Below the pieces are notes generated by a model that worked only from the letters and a program-made list of their open reading frames with translations, was not told where the DNA came from and made no database searches. Below, piece by piece: positions 13,551-13,721 of a stretch of 13,721 nucleotides of DNA. Origin of the DNA: an uncultured Butyricicoccus sp. (lineage in GTDB: Bacteria; Bacillota; Clostridia; Oscillospirales; Butyricicoccaceae). Made by a program: the position numbers and the translations under genes. The stretch's first letter is position 1, and every line of letters starts with the position of its first letter. Where the stretch lies: NCBI GenBank assembly GCA_900547195.1, contig URFQ01000066.1:1-13721 (forward strand), written 5' to 3'.

Positions 13551-13721
13551 ATGGAATTCAGAACAGACCCTATAATTACAATGAAGGAACGGATGAGGAG
13601 ACTGGCGCTGATTGTAGTTGCATCCGTCGTGATGGCAGTCAATATTAAAAGTTTTGTGGAGGCAGGCGGCCTGTTCCCGGGCGGGTTCAATGGCTTAACG
13701 CTGCTGATTCAGCGCAGCGCC
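13551..13721 (+). CDS. YitT/DUF161-family membrane protein, N-terminal fragment cut by the window end
   Basis: Fifty-seven codons are open to the last base, so the gene continues beyond the window. The ATG at 13551 has GGAGGG seven bases upstream. After a short basic N-terminus (MKERMRR) comes a hydrophobic segment (LALIVVASVVMAVNIKSF), then EAGGLFPGGFNGLTLLIQ. This Gly-rich turn, PGGFNGL, corresponds to the (A/P)GGxxG segment after the first membrane helix of YitT-like proteins. The function of that family is poorly defined. The call rests on the N-terminus alone. Confidence 0.7.
   Translation, partial: MEFRTDPIITMKERMRRLALIVVASVVMAVNIKSFVEAGGLFPGGFNGLTLLIQRSA

Overview
The window looks like a chromosomal segment of a Gram-positive, low-oxygen gut-type bacterium, most likely a member of the Clostridia (Oscillospiraceae-like). 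The reasons are the strong AAGGAGG-type ribosome binding sites, sigma-A-type promoters (several with an extended -10), a Clostridia-style large serine recombinase, two oxygen-sensitive radical SAM enzymes and a cobalamin riboswitch. The organism is inferred from these traits; no marker gene fixes the genus. No rRNA, tRNA or CRISPR array was seen.

Layout. (1) 1-958, minus strand: a ZIP-family metal transporter with a textbook promoter (TTGACA-17-TATAAT) and a very long bidirectional terminator. (2) 1145-2658, plus strand: mnmA (tRNA 2-thiouridylase) behind a strong promoter, a 10-bp inverted repeat just after the predicted transcription start, and a leader of about 255 nt. (3) 2740-4633: a 44-residue ORF followed by, and probably translationally coupled to, a large serine recombinase, closed by a U8 terminator. 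No other mobile-element gene is visible. (4) 4693-7003: an extended -10 promoter drives two adjacent radical SAM enzymes of unknown substrate, one MoaA/HpnH-like with six extra C-terminal cysteines and one HemN-like, ending at a shared convergent terminator. (5) 7055-10881, minus strand: an apparent carbohydrate or polyol catabolic operon with an IolE-like TIM-barrel isomerase, a Gfo/Idh/MocA dehydrogenase and an SGLT-like sodium:solute symporter. (6) 11144-12004, plus strand: a divergent AraC-family regulator, the obvious candidate to control that operon. (7) 12053-12460: promoter, adenosylcobalamin riboswitch and intrinsic terminator, with no recognisable sense-strand gene behind it. (8) 12601-13281, minus strand: a YjjG-like HAD hydrolase. 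(9) 13551 to the window end: the start of a YitT-family membrane protein.

How the parts work together. The isomerase, dehydrogenase, symporter and AraC regulator form a coherent uptake-and-oxidation module for an unidentified sugar or cyclitol. The two radical SAM genes form a second two-gene unit. The remaining genes are single-gene units with their own promoters and terminators. The items most worth a second look are the apparently orphan B12 riboswitch, whose read-through would run antisense into the HAD gene, and the radical SAM pair.
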